A stretch of 64,000 bases of DNA from Sporomusa malonica (lineage in GTDB: Bacteria; Bacillota; Negativicutes; Sporomusales; Sporomusaceae): the NCBI RefSeq assembly GCF_900176355.1, contig NZ_FWXI01000005.1, forward strand, positions 1 through 64,000. The letters run 5' to 3'. The notes under the pieces were generated by a model. The model was given only the letters and a program-made list of their open reading frames with translations, had not been told where the DNA came from and did no database searches. Below, one piece after another: positions 1 to 6,109 of the stretch (positions within the stretch are counted from its first letter, which is position 1; each line of letters opens with the position of its first letter). A program made the translations under genes and the position numbers.

Positions 1-79
1 AGCTGGTTATGTACTTGCGCCGACGACTGCCGATTACACTTAGCCGCTCACCACAACAAGGACAAGGATTCTGCTCCAT
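1..79 (-). CDS. N-terminal fragment of a zinc-ribbon protein, cut by the window edge
   Basis: The minus strand from 79 reads an open frame starting MEQNPCPCCGERLSVIGSRR, with a CPCC zinc-ribbon knuckle followed by a basic GSRRRK stretch. It runs off the left edge. This resembles the N-terminal zinc-binding part of small proteins that accompany transposase-like genes (DUF6431-type), but too little is visible to be sure. The start is uncertain: the AGGAG just upstream is only one base from ATG, and a TTG further upstream is in frame. Together with the next small ORF it suggests a mobile element continuing to the left. Confidence 0.4.
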   Translation of the reverse strand, partial: MEQNPCPCCGERLSVIGSRRRKYITS

Positions 80-120
80 GCTCCTAACAAAAAACACCGA
101 GTTCGGTATTTTCAATCAGC

Positions 121-282
121 TCATAATTTGTTACAATGATCATATCTTTTAGTTGGTGGACGTCCCTGGTGCTGCTGTTGGCGCAGTAGCACATTAACGG
201 GGGCGTCTTTTCCTTTCTTATCAGATATGGTCATTATATCGAGCAACTTTCGATCAGGCAATCCCGTCAGCTTTCGGGCTTT
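121..282 (-). other. Short unassigned ORF or gene remnant
   Basis: The minus strand holds an open frame of about 50 codons ending at 121, just before the zinc-ribbon ORF. Its C-terminal part includes DKKGKDAPVNVLLRQQQHQG. The only in-frame ATG, at 234, would give about 37 residues. No ribosome binding site is evident. It could be the C-terminal remnant of a DNA-binding helper of the same element. I do not recognise it. Confidence 0.2.
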
Positions 283-327
283 TTATTTCAGCGCCAACAT
301 AATACTACAGTTTAAAAGGAAGAATGT

Positions 328-360
328 TAAAGGAGAAAGCTGATTAGCCTTCTCCTTTTT
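328..360 (+). terminator. Rho-independent terminator-like hairpin
   Basis: AAAGGAGAA and TTCTCCTTT form a 9-bp stem, extended by GCT/AGC in the loop, and are followed by a T run on the plus strand. No plus-strand gene is visible upstream, so the transcript it would end is unknown. Confidence 0.5.
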
Positions 361-422
361 GTATAACTCTATCCTATATTCTTTGGTACTGGTACTATTA
401 TGGAAGCCCCACCCTATCTCCA

Positions 423-455
423 CATAAAAAACCACCTATTCATGTTAGGTGGTTT
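423..455 (-). terminator. Terminator of the CBO0543-like membrane gene
   Basis: A perfect 10-bp stem (AAACCACCTA/TAGGTGGTTT, 7-nt loop) is followed on the minus strand by a run of six T. It overlaps the stop codon of the gene at 454-996. Confidence 0.8.
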
Positions 456-996
456 ACTCTTTCGCGTTATCTTGTTGGTTATCTTGCTTCTCTTGTAATG
501 GTTTTGCTACTGCTGGTTGAAGGTTCGTAGAAAAGTTAGTTCTTTCACCCCTTACAAATATACCTTCTTGCCAGATTTGGAAAAGATATATGATAGCTCC
601 ATGAACGCTGGCGTGAGATACAAATGCCAATTCGCTCATGGTACTATGCATAATACCTCTGTTAGCAAGGAAGGCTAGAAATATGGTAAGAAATCCATAA
701 TTTAAAACAATGTCTATTCCCATATATAGCCAAAAATGTCCATAGATAAACCTTAGTAGCCATAGGGTTATAATAGGAACTAGCCCTAAAAGGTATGGAA
801 TCGTAGTACGTAGGGGATAAATAGTTTCATAAACTGCCCACCAGTGAAATGTCTGACCATATTCTACAACCACCATGCTTGTTATAGAAGAAAACAAAGC
901 TGCAGGCATATAGCGTTTAATTTCTTCTTTCTTCATAAAAAATAAAGTAAACCAAGGTAAGATTAACATAGACCATAATATTACAGTATTACTCAA
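454..996 (-). CDS. CBO0543-like integral membrane protein
   Basis: This is a 180-residue hydrophobic protein with four to five predicted membrane segments (about residues 5-20, 30-48, 66-84, 88-108 and 128-145) and a polar, Gln/Asn-rich C-terminal tail from about 150. The pattern IKRYMPAALF, a central FHWW and a later FIYGHFWLYM match what I recall of the CBO0543 family of Firmicutes, whose function is unknown. The start is TTG at 996, chosen because AGAGGTGG lies six bases upstream. It is a single-gene unit with its own terminator at the edge of the accessory segment. Confidence 0.6.
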   Translation of the reverse strand: MSNTVILWSMLILPWFTLFFMKKEEIKRYMPAALFSSITSMVVVEYGQTFHWWAVYETIYPLRTTIPYLLGLVPIITLWLLRFIYGHFWLYMGIDIVLNYGFLTIFLAFLANRGIMHSTMSELAFVSHASVHGAIIYLFQIWQEGIFVRGERTNFSTNLQPAVAKPLQEKQDNQQDNAKE

Positions 997-1213
997 GTCA
1001 AGCCACCTCTTTTGTGCTAGATAGGAGTAGCTTTAGCTGATGCTTTCAATTTAATACAAAAAAGATAACGAAGGATTTAGTGAAACTCCCCTTTTTGAAA
1101 AAAGGGGCATCTTACGATTAACTTACTGCCATTAATTTACTTCTGCATGCGAACAAATTCTTCCTTCCGCGTTGCGGTTGATGTCATTAAAATGACTTAA
1201 AGGGGTTGTTCGT

Positions 1214-1588
1214 ATGAAAATGCCATATATCTATCATAATCACTCAGTTTGCCTGTTAGCTTACCACTTTGTCACCTGCACCAAGAAACGTAAACCAGAA
1301 CTAGAAGGTATCAGCCTTGACCTATTCAAGCAAGCTGTATCGAAGTATCCGCTGACCATCCATGTTGGTGAGGTTATGCCAGACCATATCCACCTGCTGA
1401 TTCAAGCTCCCACTACCTTCTCTCCTGCTTATATTGCTAAGATTATCAAGGGATGCTCTAGCAGAGCCATTGGGAAAATTCGTAAGGATAATTGGAATGG
1501 TTGGTCTACAGGATATTTTGTGACCTCAACTGGTGGTGTAGCCACTGATACTGTTAAGGCGTATATAGAGAACCAGAAGAATGATTAA
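1214..1588 (+). CDS. tnpA: IS200/IS605-family Y1 transposase (TnpA)
   Basis: The protein has 124 residues and the hallmarks of the HUH/Y1 transposase family. The opening is HSVCLLAYHFV, the metal-binding HUH motif is H58-I-H60 within MPDHIHLL, and a C-terminal helix carries the candidate nucleophile Tyr117 (KAYIENQ). Such enzymes move single-stranded DNA by recognising subterminal hairpins. The length is at the short end of the family (usually about 130-155), but both catalytic motifs are present, so it may be active. An unusual point is that the start codon directly follows a GTTCGT motif shared with many other sites in this segment. No clear Shine-Dalgarno precedes it other than AGGGG about ten bases upstream. 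Confidence 0.85.
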   Translation: MKMPYIYHNHSVCLLAYHFVTCTKKRKPELEGISLDLFKQAVSKYPLTIHVGEVMPDHIHLLIQAPTTFSPAYIAKIIKGCSSRAIGKIRKDNWNGWSTGYFVTSTGGVATDTVKAYIENQKND

Positions 1589-1619
1589 AGGGAGGACGCA
1601 ATGTCCTCCCTGTTTTTTT
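1589..1619 (+). terminator. Terminator / right-end hairpin after tnpA
   Basis: AGGGAGGAC and GTCCTCCCT form a perfect 9-bp stem with a 5-nt loop and a following run of seven T. It begins directly after the tnpA stop codon. It can act as a terminator and possibly as the right-end hairpin of the insertion. Confidence 0.75.
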
Positions 1620-2037
1620 ACTTTGTTCGTAAAAATAATGGCCAAATGGTACTAAAAGCACTCAGTTTCTCATGGGCGATAATTCTAGATTAGATCTCTC
1701 CTGCTTAAAATCTTACTAAATTAAGCGAAATTGCTACCCTAGAATTTATTTAGATTCGTAAAAAATGAAGAAAAACGCCAAAATGCTGGTTTATACTGGT
1801 TTTTTCCTTAACTTTTCTACTTAAATTATCTCTCCTATACTCTTTATTAAGATAAATGATATTGATTTGCTACTCTTGTATTTGTTCGTAATGAAATTAA
1901 GGGATTCCCCCAAACCTGCCTATAGTAGGTTAAATTCAGATATTAAAGGCTCTAGGCGCTGTTTCTTTGTCAGGGAACTATATTTTATAAATGAGGAAAT
2001 ATCAACACATTTCCCCCACTTCTATATGCCATTAGGG
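1620..2037. other. AT-rich non-coding stretch with GTTCGTAA sites
   Basis: I see no credible gene here. The stretch is AT-rich and carries GTTCGTAA at 1625 and 1884 and a partial copy (ATTCGTAA) near 1755. A 74-codon plus-strand frame in this area has no ribosome binding site and runs antisense into the next gene. Confidence 0.5.
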
Positions 2038-2322
2038 TTATTCTGGCTCCTGCGGTGGTTTACTGAACGATTCTATAAATTTATCCGCTAATTCAAATGA
2101 AATCTCTTGCTTGCGTTCCTCAAACCTGACCTGTGAGATTGTTAATCCTAGTGCAGTGGCAACCTTCGATTGACTTACCCCATATTGAAACCGCAAATCT
2201 TTCAAATTAGGAGCCAAAACAGTCATTTTGTTCATACCAGTTTTACATGGACAGTAGCATCTTGCTTTTCTGTCTTTTAACATTTGTAATTTACCACAGA
2301 ATTTACAGACATGTTTGTACAT
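2038..2322 (-). CDS. Small zinc-ribbon plus helix-turn-helix regulator
   Basis: This 94-residue protein has two parts. Residues 1-30 hold four cysteines in CKFCG and CYCPC pairs, a likely zinc ribbon. Residues 35-85 look like an XRE/Cro-type helix-turn-helix (LKDLRFQYGVSQSKVATALG). A good GGAGG ribosome site lies nine bases before the ATG. It is the last of three leftward small genes. The gap upstream contains two GTTCG(T/C)AA motifs, so it could be an autoregulator of the segment. That is inference. The exact family is not recognised. Confidence 0.65.
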   Translation of the reverse strand: MYKHVCKFCGKLQMLKDRKARCYCPCKTGMNKMTVLAPNLKDLRFQYGVSQSKVATALGLTISQVRFEERKQEISFELADKFIESFSKPPQEPE

Positions 2323-2474
2323 TTATTTAACCTCCACCCATAATAAATATTTATATTTATAGCAGTTCGTAAAGAAATAGGAGTGATTGTTCGCAAAATG
2401 ATAATAATGACATCAATCAAGACTGCACCAGAGCCTCTGCACGCTGTTTTTATCAAGGGGCTAGTAGTTACCCC

Positions 2475-2741
2475 CTAGCGCAAATGTGGAAACAGCACTA
2501 CCATTTGTTTCAGTTCGCCAATAATTATAGCAAGTTGCCTATTGCGCTGCTGTTCATCATATTCTAAGGCTTTAATTACTCTGTCATTGACTTCAGCAAT
2601 TTTATCAGTGATTTCTTGGTAGCCCTCCTGCACTTCATCAAGGTTATTGTTGATTATCGCATCCCACTCCACCTGCTCACCTTGGCGTATTTGCTGAATG
2701 GCGTGGATTATTTGGCTGAAGTCTGGTTTTAGTATGGTCAT
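2475..2741 (-). CDS. Small helical (coiled-coil) protein of unknown function
   Basis: The protein has 88 residues, is predicted to be almost entirely helical, and has heptad-like spacing of hydrophobic residues from about 25 to 80 (IAEVNDRVIKALEYDEQQ). There are no cysteines, signal or membrane segments. A strong AGGGGG ribosome site precedes the ATG. It lies between the HTH gene at 2925 and the zinc-ribbon regulator, in the same direction, and its promoter region contains iteron-like repeats and a GTTCGTAA site. I cannot assign a function. Confidence 0.55.
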   Translation of the reverse strand: MTILKPDFSQIIHAIQQIRQGEQVEWDAIINNNLDEVQEGYQEITDKIAEVNDRVIKALEYDEQQRNRQLAIIIGELKQMVVLFPHLR

Positions 2742-2811
2742 GGTATTACCCCCTATTTCTTACGAACTTTCCCCACAGTACATGCGAAGCTTCAGCGGAG
2801 CATGTGTAAAC

Positions 2812-2918
2812 TTACGTCTATATACTTACATATAGATATATTTACGTATAGATTATGTACGATTATAGGACATGGATTTTCCCATAATAGGACATGGTAA
2901 TTCTAAAATCGTACATGG
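2812..2918. repeat. Iteron-like direct repeats
   Basis: CATGG recurs at 2871, 2893 and 2914, steps of 22 and 21 bp, or about two DNA turns. The first two copies extend to TAGGACATGG and the third reads GTACATGG. To the left lie three AT-rich repeats of the form TTACRTATA (2812, 2826 and 2842). This spacing resembles initiator or regulator binding arrays of plasmid-type replicons, and the next gene encodes an HTH protein of replication type. Confidence 0.45.
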
Positions 2919-2924
2919 ACTGTT

Positions 2925-3428
2925 TTACCATTCTTCTTCATCTGGTTTGATTATTGCAGGTTCTGTTTTCGTTGTTCTCTTTTTAGGCGTTCTTTTTTCA
3001 GGTAAGTTCCATAGCATATTATCAATAAAATAATAGTAGAGTTTAGGTCTACCATTATATCTTTGTTCTTTTGTTTGAATGATGTTGTATTTCACTAACT
3101 CATCAATAGCGTCAGGTACTGCTTTACGCTCTCTACCCATATATTCTGCTATTGTTGTTTGTTTGGCGTAAGAATAGCCTAGTCCATGAAACTGATTAGC
3201 TCGTAATGCGATATATGCCATTTTTGCACCTTGTGATAGCTTGCTTTTCATTATTGTGTTGCTAACCATCACAAAGCCATAATAATAATCTGTTGGGTCA
3301 CTTATAGGAGCGTCCACTGGAACTCTCTGTGGAGTAATGCGCTTATCTTTAAAATAGAGTGTTTTCCAAGAACCTTCTGTATCAATATTCTCAATACGTT
3401 CGTTGGAATAGGGTTTGTTGTCGCTCAT
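2925..3428 (-). CDS. Helix-turn-helix protein of plasmid/phage replication type
   Basis: The 167-residue protein has a central winged-helix domain (about 50-145: FVMVSNTIM, LSQGAKMAYIALRA, then TTIAEYMGRERKAVPDAIDEL and a wing NGRPKLYYYF). This is typical of HTH_36-type domains at the N-terminus of plasmid or phage replication and DnaD-like proteins. The C-terminal 25 residues are basic then acidic (KRTPKKRTTK...DEEEW). It has only one domain, so it may be a truncated initiator or a stand-alone DNA-binding protein. A GGGAGG ribosome site supports the start. The repeats immediately 3' of the gene are candidate binding sites. Confidence 0.65.
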   Translation of the reverse strand: MSDNKPYSNERIENIDTEGSWKTLYFKDKRITPQRVPVDAPISDPTDYYYGFVMVSNTIMKSKLSQGAKMAYIALRANQFHGLGYSYAKQTTIAEYMGRERKAVPDAIDELVKYNIIQTKEQRYNGRPKLYYYFIDNMLWNLPEKRTPKKRTTKTEPAIIKPDEEEW

Positions 3429-3510
3429 AATATTACCTCCCAGTATTTTTCTTTGATAATTATTATCATTTACCTTCTTGATTCATTTTTTTTAACCCAT
3501 AAAAACACTT

Positions 3511-3545
3511 AAAGGGCAGATGCTTTATCGCATCTACCCTTTTTA
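3511..3545 (+). terminator. Hairpin with T run upstream of the HTH gene
   Basis: AAAGGG-AGATGC pairs with GCATCT-CCCTTT and is followed by a T run on the plus strand. A weaker T run lies on the other side. No plus-strand gene precedes it. It may instead be a leader hairpin of the leftward HTH gene. Confidence 0.45.
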
Positions 3546-4038
3546 TCTGCATTTATATAGTGTTTTTGGCGTTCGTAGTGGAATATTGGCGTAGTGTTGC
3601 CACTTCATATTTATCACCTAAATGTATAATATTTTACCTTATAATTATACCGAATTTAGAATAATATATCAACAAATATTTTAAATATAACCCTTGAATT
3701 ATCTGGGCTCATAGCATATTACTAACTGTGTTTATGGTAATTACGCAGTGATTAAATATACCCTTGAGATTCTTACGAACTGGGAAAAATTTTTGTAGAA
3801 GTTCGTAATGAATTAATTTGGCTTATGATATTGCCCCCCACCCTAGTACTATGGAGATAGCCAAAAAAGAAGCCCCACCCCCTCCCCTACTGCCATATAC
3901 ATTATCAGCTACTACCATTTACTTTGCGAACATTGCTTACCTGTTGAAACAGGTTGAAGCTGTTCACAAGTAAATGATGAACTTTCCTTTTATTAACATA
4001 TCCATGCGAACTGTGTGCCAACAACTACAGGGGTGATT

Positions 4039-4106
4039 AAAGGCACATCCGATAACAAGCGATTATGTTAAGTTGGCGATAGGGGGTACAAAAATCATGT
4101 GCCTTT
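4039..4106. other. 10-bp perfect inverted repeat enclosing 48 nt
   Basis: AAAGGCACAT at 4039 is matched by ATGTGCCTTT at 4097. The enclosed part contains GATAAC and TTATGTTA elements. The function is unknown; it could be a recombination-type or RNA structure. Confidence 0.45.
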
Positions 4107-4199
4107 GAAGGATGCAAACGCTACAGAAACCTGTCATGCTAATTGCAAAATAAAAAACGCAATCATCACGCCAGATTTCTTCCGCTTTTGGACATAATA

Positions 4200-4283
4200 A
4201 ACGTTATCCGACGGGCTGAAAGCTCTGCGAGGCTATGGTAGCAACGCGACTGCGTTGCCGTCGATTTGCTTGCTGTGTTAGGC
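4200..4283 (-). other. Folded block 3' of a small gene; weakly attC-like
   Basis: On the minus strand this block starts with GCCTAAC, 13 bases beyond the stop codon of the gene at 4297-4533. It continues into ATCGACGG, the perfect hairpin GCAACGC-agtc-GCGTTGC, and ends CCGTCGGAT-AACGTT. The GACGG/CCGTC arms pair with one extra base. This order resembles an integron attC site, but the final GTTTATT does not match GTTRRRY and no integrase is in view. Confidence 0.25.
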
Positions 4284-4296
4284 GTGGTTTAAACGA

Positions 4297-4533
4297 TTAC
4301 GGTTGTTGGCCTGATAAATTCAAAACCTGCTCTTTTAATGATAATAATTCTTCTTTGAGATGATTTATTTCATCTCTGAGCTTTGTATCATTTTCATTTC
4401 TTTTTTTTTCGTCCATTCTATCACATTTTTGGCTTGTTATTTCAGTAAAGAGGACAATTAGATCTGTTATTAAAGATAACACTAATGCCAATATAATCCA
4501 TCTATTTAGGTTATTACAATTCACGTCTAACAC
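4297..4533 (-). CDS. Small membrane-anchored coiled-coil protein
   Basis: The 78-residue protein has one membrane span at about residues 11-31 (WIILALVLSLITDLIVLF), then a charged linker and a coiled coil to the C-terminus (LRDEINHLKEELLSLKEQV). The start given is GTG, but the preceding AGGT touches it and an in-frame stop lies two codons upstream, so initiation is poorly supported. It stands alone, with folded DNA downstream. No family is recognised. Confidence 0.45.
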   Translation of the reverse strand: MLDVNCNNLNRWIILALVLSLITDLIVLFTEITSQKCDRMDEKKRNENDTKLRDEINHLKEELLSLKEQVLNLSGQQP

Positions 4534-4961
4534 ACCTCACGTACTCTACCAAAACCCAATATATCCTATTCGATAGATTTAAAGAAGTGCATCCGTTATG
4601 GCCCCCCTTTCTTACTCACCGAGCTGATATTCATATGATGAATAGTGAAATTTATCGCTTTATAAAAGCCCATTATTACAGGGTTTTGCTAAGAAATCTA
4701 TTCTGTTTGCTTCGCTGTGGCGAGATACCTCTCATAGCGCATATTCGCAGAGTTTACGATTTGGTTGCGATTGCAATCGCAACTCAATTTTAATGAATTA
4801 GGCCCTTACCTAATTTCAGACATTATCAGACTATAGAAATTGCTGGAATATATTTCCGATTAATTCTAAATGCTCATCTGCATAAATATATGTTATAAAT
4901 AAAATACTAAATTTGCAGTTTACTAAGGCATCGGACAATGCAGAAAGGAATGGTGTTTATT
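4534..4961. other. Non-coding stretch with a 20-bp perfect palindrome
   Basis: There is no credible gene. A perfect palindrome GTTGCGATTGCAATCGCAAC lies at 4764-4783. A 68-codon plus frame across it lacks a ribosome site. The last 150 bases are AT-rich and probably carry the promoter of the spore-coat-type genes that follow. Confidence 0.5.
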
Positions 4962-5171
4962 ATGTTAAAATCCTCATACAAATCAAGTTCAACTAATAGC
5001 TTGTATGAATTTGCCGAGGAATTAACCAGCTTTAATAAAGCTAGCTCTAAGCAGGAAAAAGAGAGCAATGATATTCAAGAGGTTAATAGTAATCTTTTGT
5101 ATTCTATGGAGTTTCCCACCAACGCCTATAATCATAATTACACTAGCGAAACCTATGATATTGTTGATTAA
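4962..5171 (+). CDS. Small hydrophilic protein, first gene of a coat-type cluster
   Basis: This 69-residue, Ser/Asn/Tyr-rich protein (MLKSSYKSSSTNSLYEFAEE) has no cysteine, signal or membrane segment. The start at 4962 is preferred because GGTG lies six bases upstream; an in-frame ATG at 4938 would add eight residues with a poorer site. It opens a run of four tightly spaced plus-strand genes, two of which look like spore coat proteins, so a structural role in the spore is likely by context only. Confidence 0.5.
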   Translation: MLKSSYKSSSTNSLYEFAEELTSFNKASSKQEKESNDIQEVNSNLLYSMEFPTNAYNHNYTSETYDIVD

Positions 5172-5207
5172 TAATATACATAAAGTTAGATTTGGTGGTG
5201 CACTTAC

Positions 5208-5399
5208 ATGAGTTTTCTTGGTATGTTTAATCACAAAGATGAAAAGCCAGGTACAGGGCAATCTGCTAAAAAGACGGATAGCTTTAATTATGAAATTGCA
5301 TCAGATATTGCAACGTCATCTACTGACTCAGACGAGTCTATAAAAAGTGCCCTGAAAACTAAATATGATATCAATGAAGATACGATCTTTCCTAGCTAA
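5208..5399 (+). CDS. Small hydrophilic protein in coat-type cluster
   Basis: A 63-residue protein with MSFLGMF at the start and a Ser/Thr/Asp-rich middle (SDIATSSTDSDESIKSALK). GGTGGTG eight bases before the ATG supports the start. It shares polar, low-complexity character with the preceding gene and lies 36 bp after it. It may be a minor spore component. No family is recognised. Confidence 0.5.
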   Translation: MSFLGMFNHKDEKPGTGQSAKKTDSFNYEIASDIATSSTDSDESIKSALKTKYDINEDTIFPS

Positions 5400-5429
5400 T
5401 TTATTTATCTACTTTTGGAGGGAAGACAT

Positions 5430-5672
5430 TTGGCTTACTATGGCAACAATTATTCTCAGAAGCTAACCCAGAAAGAAAATAGCTATTTAGAAGATGCTCT
5501 ACAAATGGAGAATTTGGCACTGACTAAATATAATGTGTATGCTGATCAGTGTCAGGATAGCGAACTTAAAGGTTTGCTGTTTAGCATTTCTAAAAATAAG
5601 CGCCAGCATGCTGATAGGTTGAAACAGCTAATTGGACAATCTGGGTCTTCTTCAACTCAGCAATTTCAATAA
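5430..5672 (+). CDS. CotF-like spore coat protein
   Basis: The 80-residue protein begins LAYYGNNYSQKLTQKE and is largely helical, with a ferritin-like pattern (LEDALQMENLALTKYNVYADQCQD, then SISKNKRQHADRLKQLIG) seen in CotF-type coat proteins of spore formers. The start is TTG at 5430, because GGAGGG at 5417-5422 is correctly spaced for it; an upstream TTG at 5415 would swallow that site. It would be assembled into the spore coat late in sporulation. It lies 23 bp before a second coat-like gene. Confidence 0.65.
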   Translation: MAYYGNNYSQKLTQKENSYLEDALQMENLALTKYNVYADQCQDSELKGLLFSISKNKRQHADRLKQLIGQSGSSSTQQFQ

Positions 5673-5695
5673 TATTATACTTATGAGGTGATTCT

Positions 5696-6049
5696 ATGAG
5701 TCATACAAGGCGTTATGGCAATAATAATACAACTTCCAGCCGTAACAGACTTTCCGATCGTGATATGATGGTTGATTTAATTAATACAGAAAAACACCTC
5801 TCGCATTTGTATGAGCATGCGATAATGGAATCGGTTAATAGTACCGTCCATAATGCAGTGGAAGAATTCCAACATGATGAACATGAAAATGCGTATACTT
5901 TATTTAAAGTTATGCAGGAGCGCGGCTGGTATAATCCCGTTGGACAAGAACAAAAAAGTAATAATAAGAAAACTTTCAATGTAAAGTCCGCTCGAAGAAG
6001 CCAGTCAGGTATTTATGGTAGGTCGTCGTCTCATAACCAATATCAGTAG
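5696..6049 (+). CDS. CotF-family spore coat protein
   Basis: The 117-residue protein has a helical core at 20-80 (LSDRDMMVDLINTEKHLSHL, then VHNAVEEFQHDEHENAYTLF and MQERGWYNP). This is the usual CotF layout, ending in the conserved Gly-Trp-Tyr. The tails are Ser/Asn/Arg-rich. GAGGTGA lies six bases before the ATG. It is the last gene of the cluster before a bidirectional terminator. Confidence 0.75.
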   Translation: MSHTRRYGNNNTTSSRNRLSDRDMMVDLINTEKHLSHLYEHAIMESVNSTVHNAVEEFQHDEHENAYTLFKVMQERGWYNPVGQEQKSNNKKTFNVKSARRSQSGIYGRSSSHNQYQ

Positions 6050-6061
6050 GCTCAAATTTAT

Positions 6062-6093
6062 AAAAAAAACCAGGAATCATATCCTGGTTTTTT
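6062..6093. terminator. Bidirectional terminator
   Basis: AAAAAACCAGGA and TCCTGGTTTTTT pair around a short loop, giving T runs on both strands. It ends the coat cluster on the plus strand and the protease gene on the minus strand. Confidence 0.8.
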
Positions 6094-6109
6094 GACTTTC
6101 TATGGCACT

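Larger units (their letters stand above)
1088..1619 (+). mobile_element. Candidate IS200/IS605-type insertion (tnpA only); ends not determined
   Basis: A single Y1-transposase gene is flanked by small hairpins of the kind this family recognises: a CCCCTTTTT/AAAAAAGGGG stem at 1088-1107, CCGC-gtt-GCGG at 1167-1177, GTCAT/ATGAC at 1183-1196, and a 9-bp hairpin right after the stop codon. No tnpB or accessory gene is present. The true left and right ends cannot be fixed without comparing empty sites, so the limits given are only the outermost hairpins. Confidence 0.4.
1147..4011. repeat. Dispersed GTTCGYA motif family (about 12 sites)
   Basis: The exact octamer GTTCGTAA (or its complement) occurs at 1625, 1884, 2365, 2760, 3773 and 3801. 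Close variants occur at 1147, 1208, 2389, 3571, 3924 and 4004. Many sites fall in the gaps before the small genes of this segment: before tnpA, before the zinc-ribbon/HTH gene, before the coiled-coil gene, and upstream of the HTH gene. In the remaining 60 kb I noticed only one exact copy (in metK, near 63543). The clustering suggests binding sites for a protein encoded by this segment. Confidence 0.6.
3429..4296. other. Long non-coding stretch with hairpins and motif copies
   Basis: I see no convincing gene in these 868 bases. Visible structure includes a strong hairpin at 3511-3545, GTTCGYA sites at 3571, 3773, 3801, 3924 and 4004, a 10-bp inverted repeat at 4039-4106, and a folded block at 4200-4283. 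The AT content is high from 3590 to 3800. Confidence 0.5.

Noticed and set aside
1867..2091. 74-codon plus-strand frame
   Set aside because: No ribosome site; its 3' end is antisense to the zinc-ribbon/HTH gene.
403..3880. 12-bp direct repeat GAAGCCCCACCC at 403 and 3869 as possible element boundaries
   Set aside because: One such match over a few kilobases is near chance, and the flanks do not extend the match.
4587..4793. 68-codon plus-strand frame
   Set aside because: No ribosome site, runs through the perfect palindrome, and has no recognisable composition.
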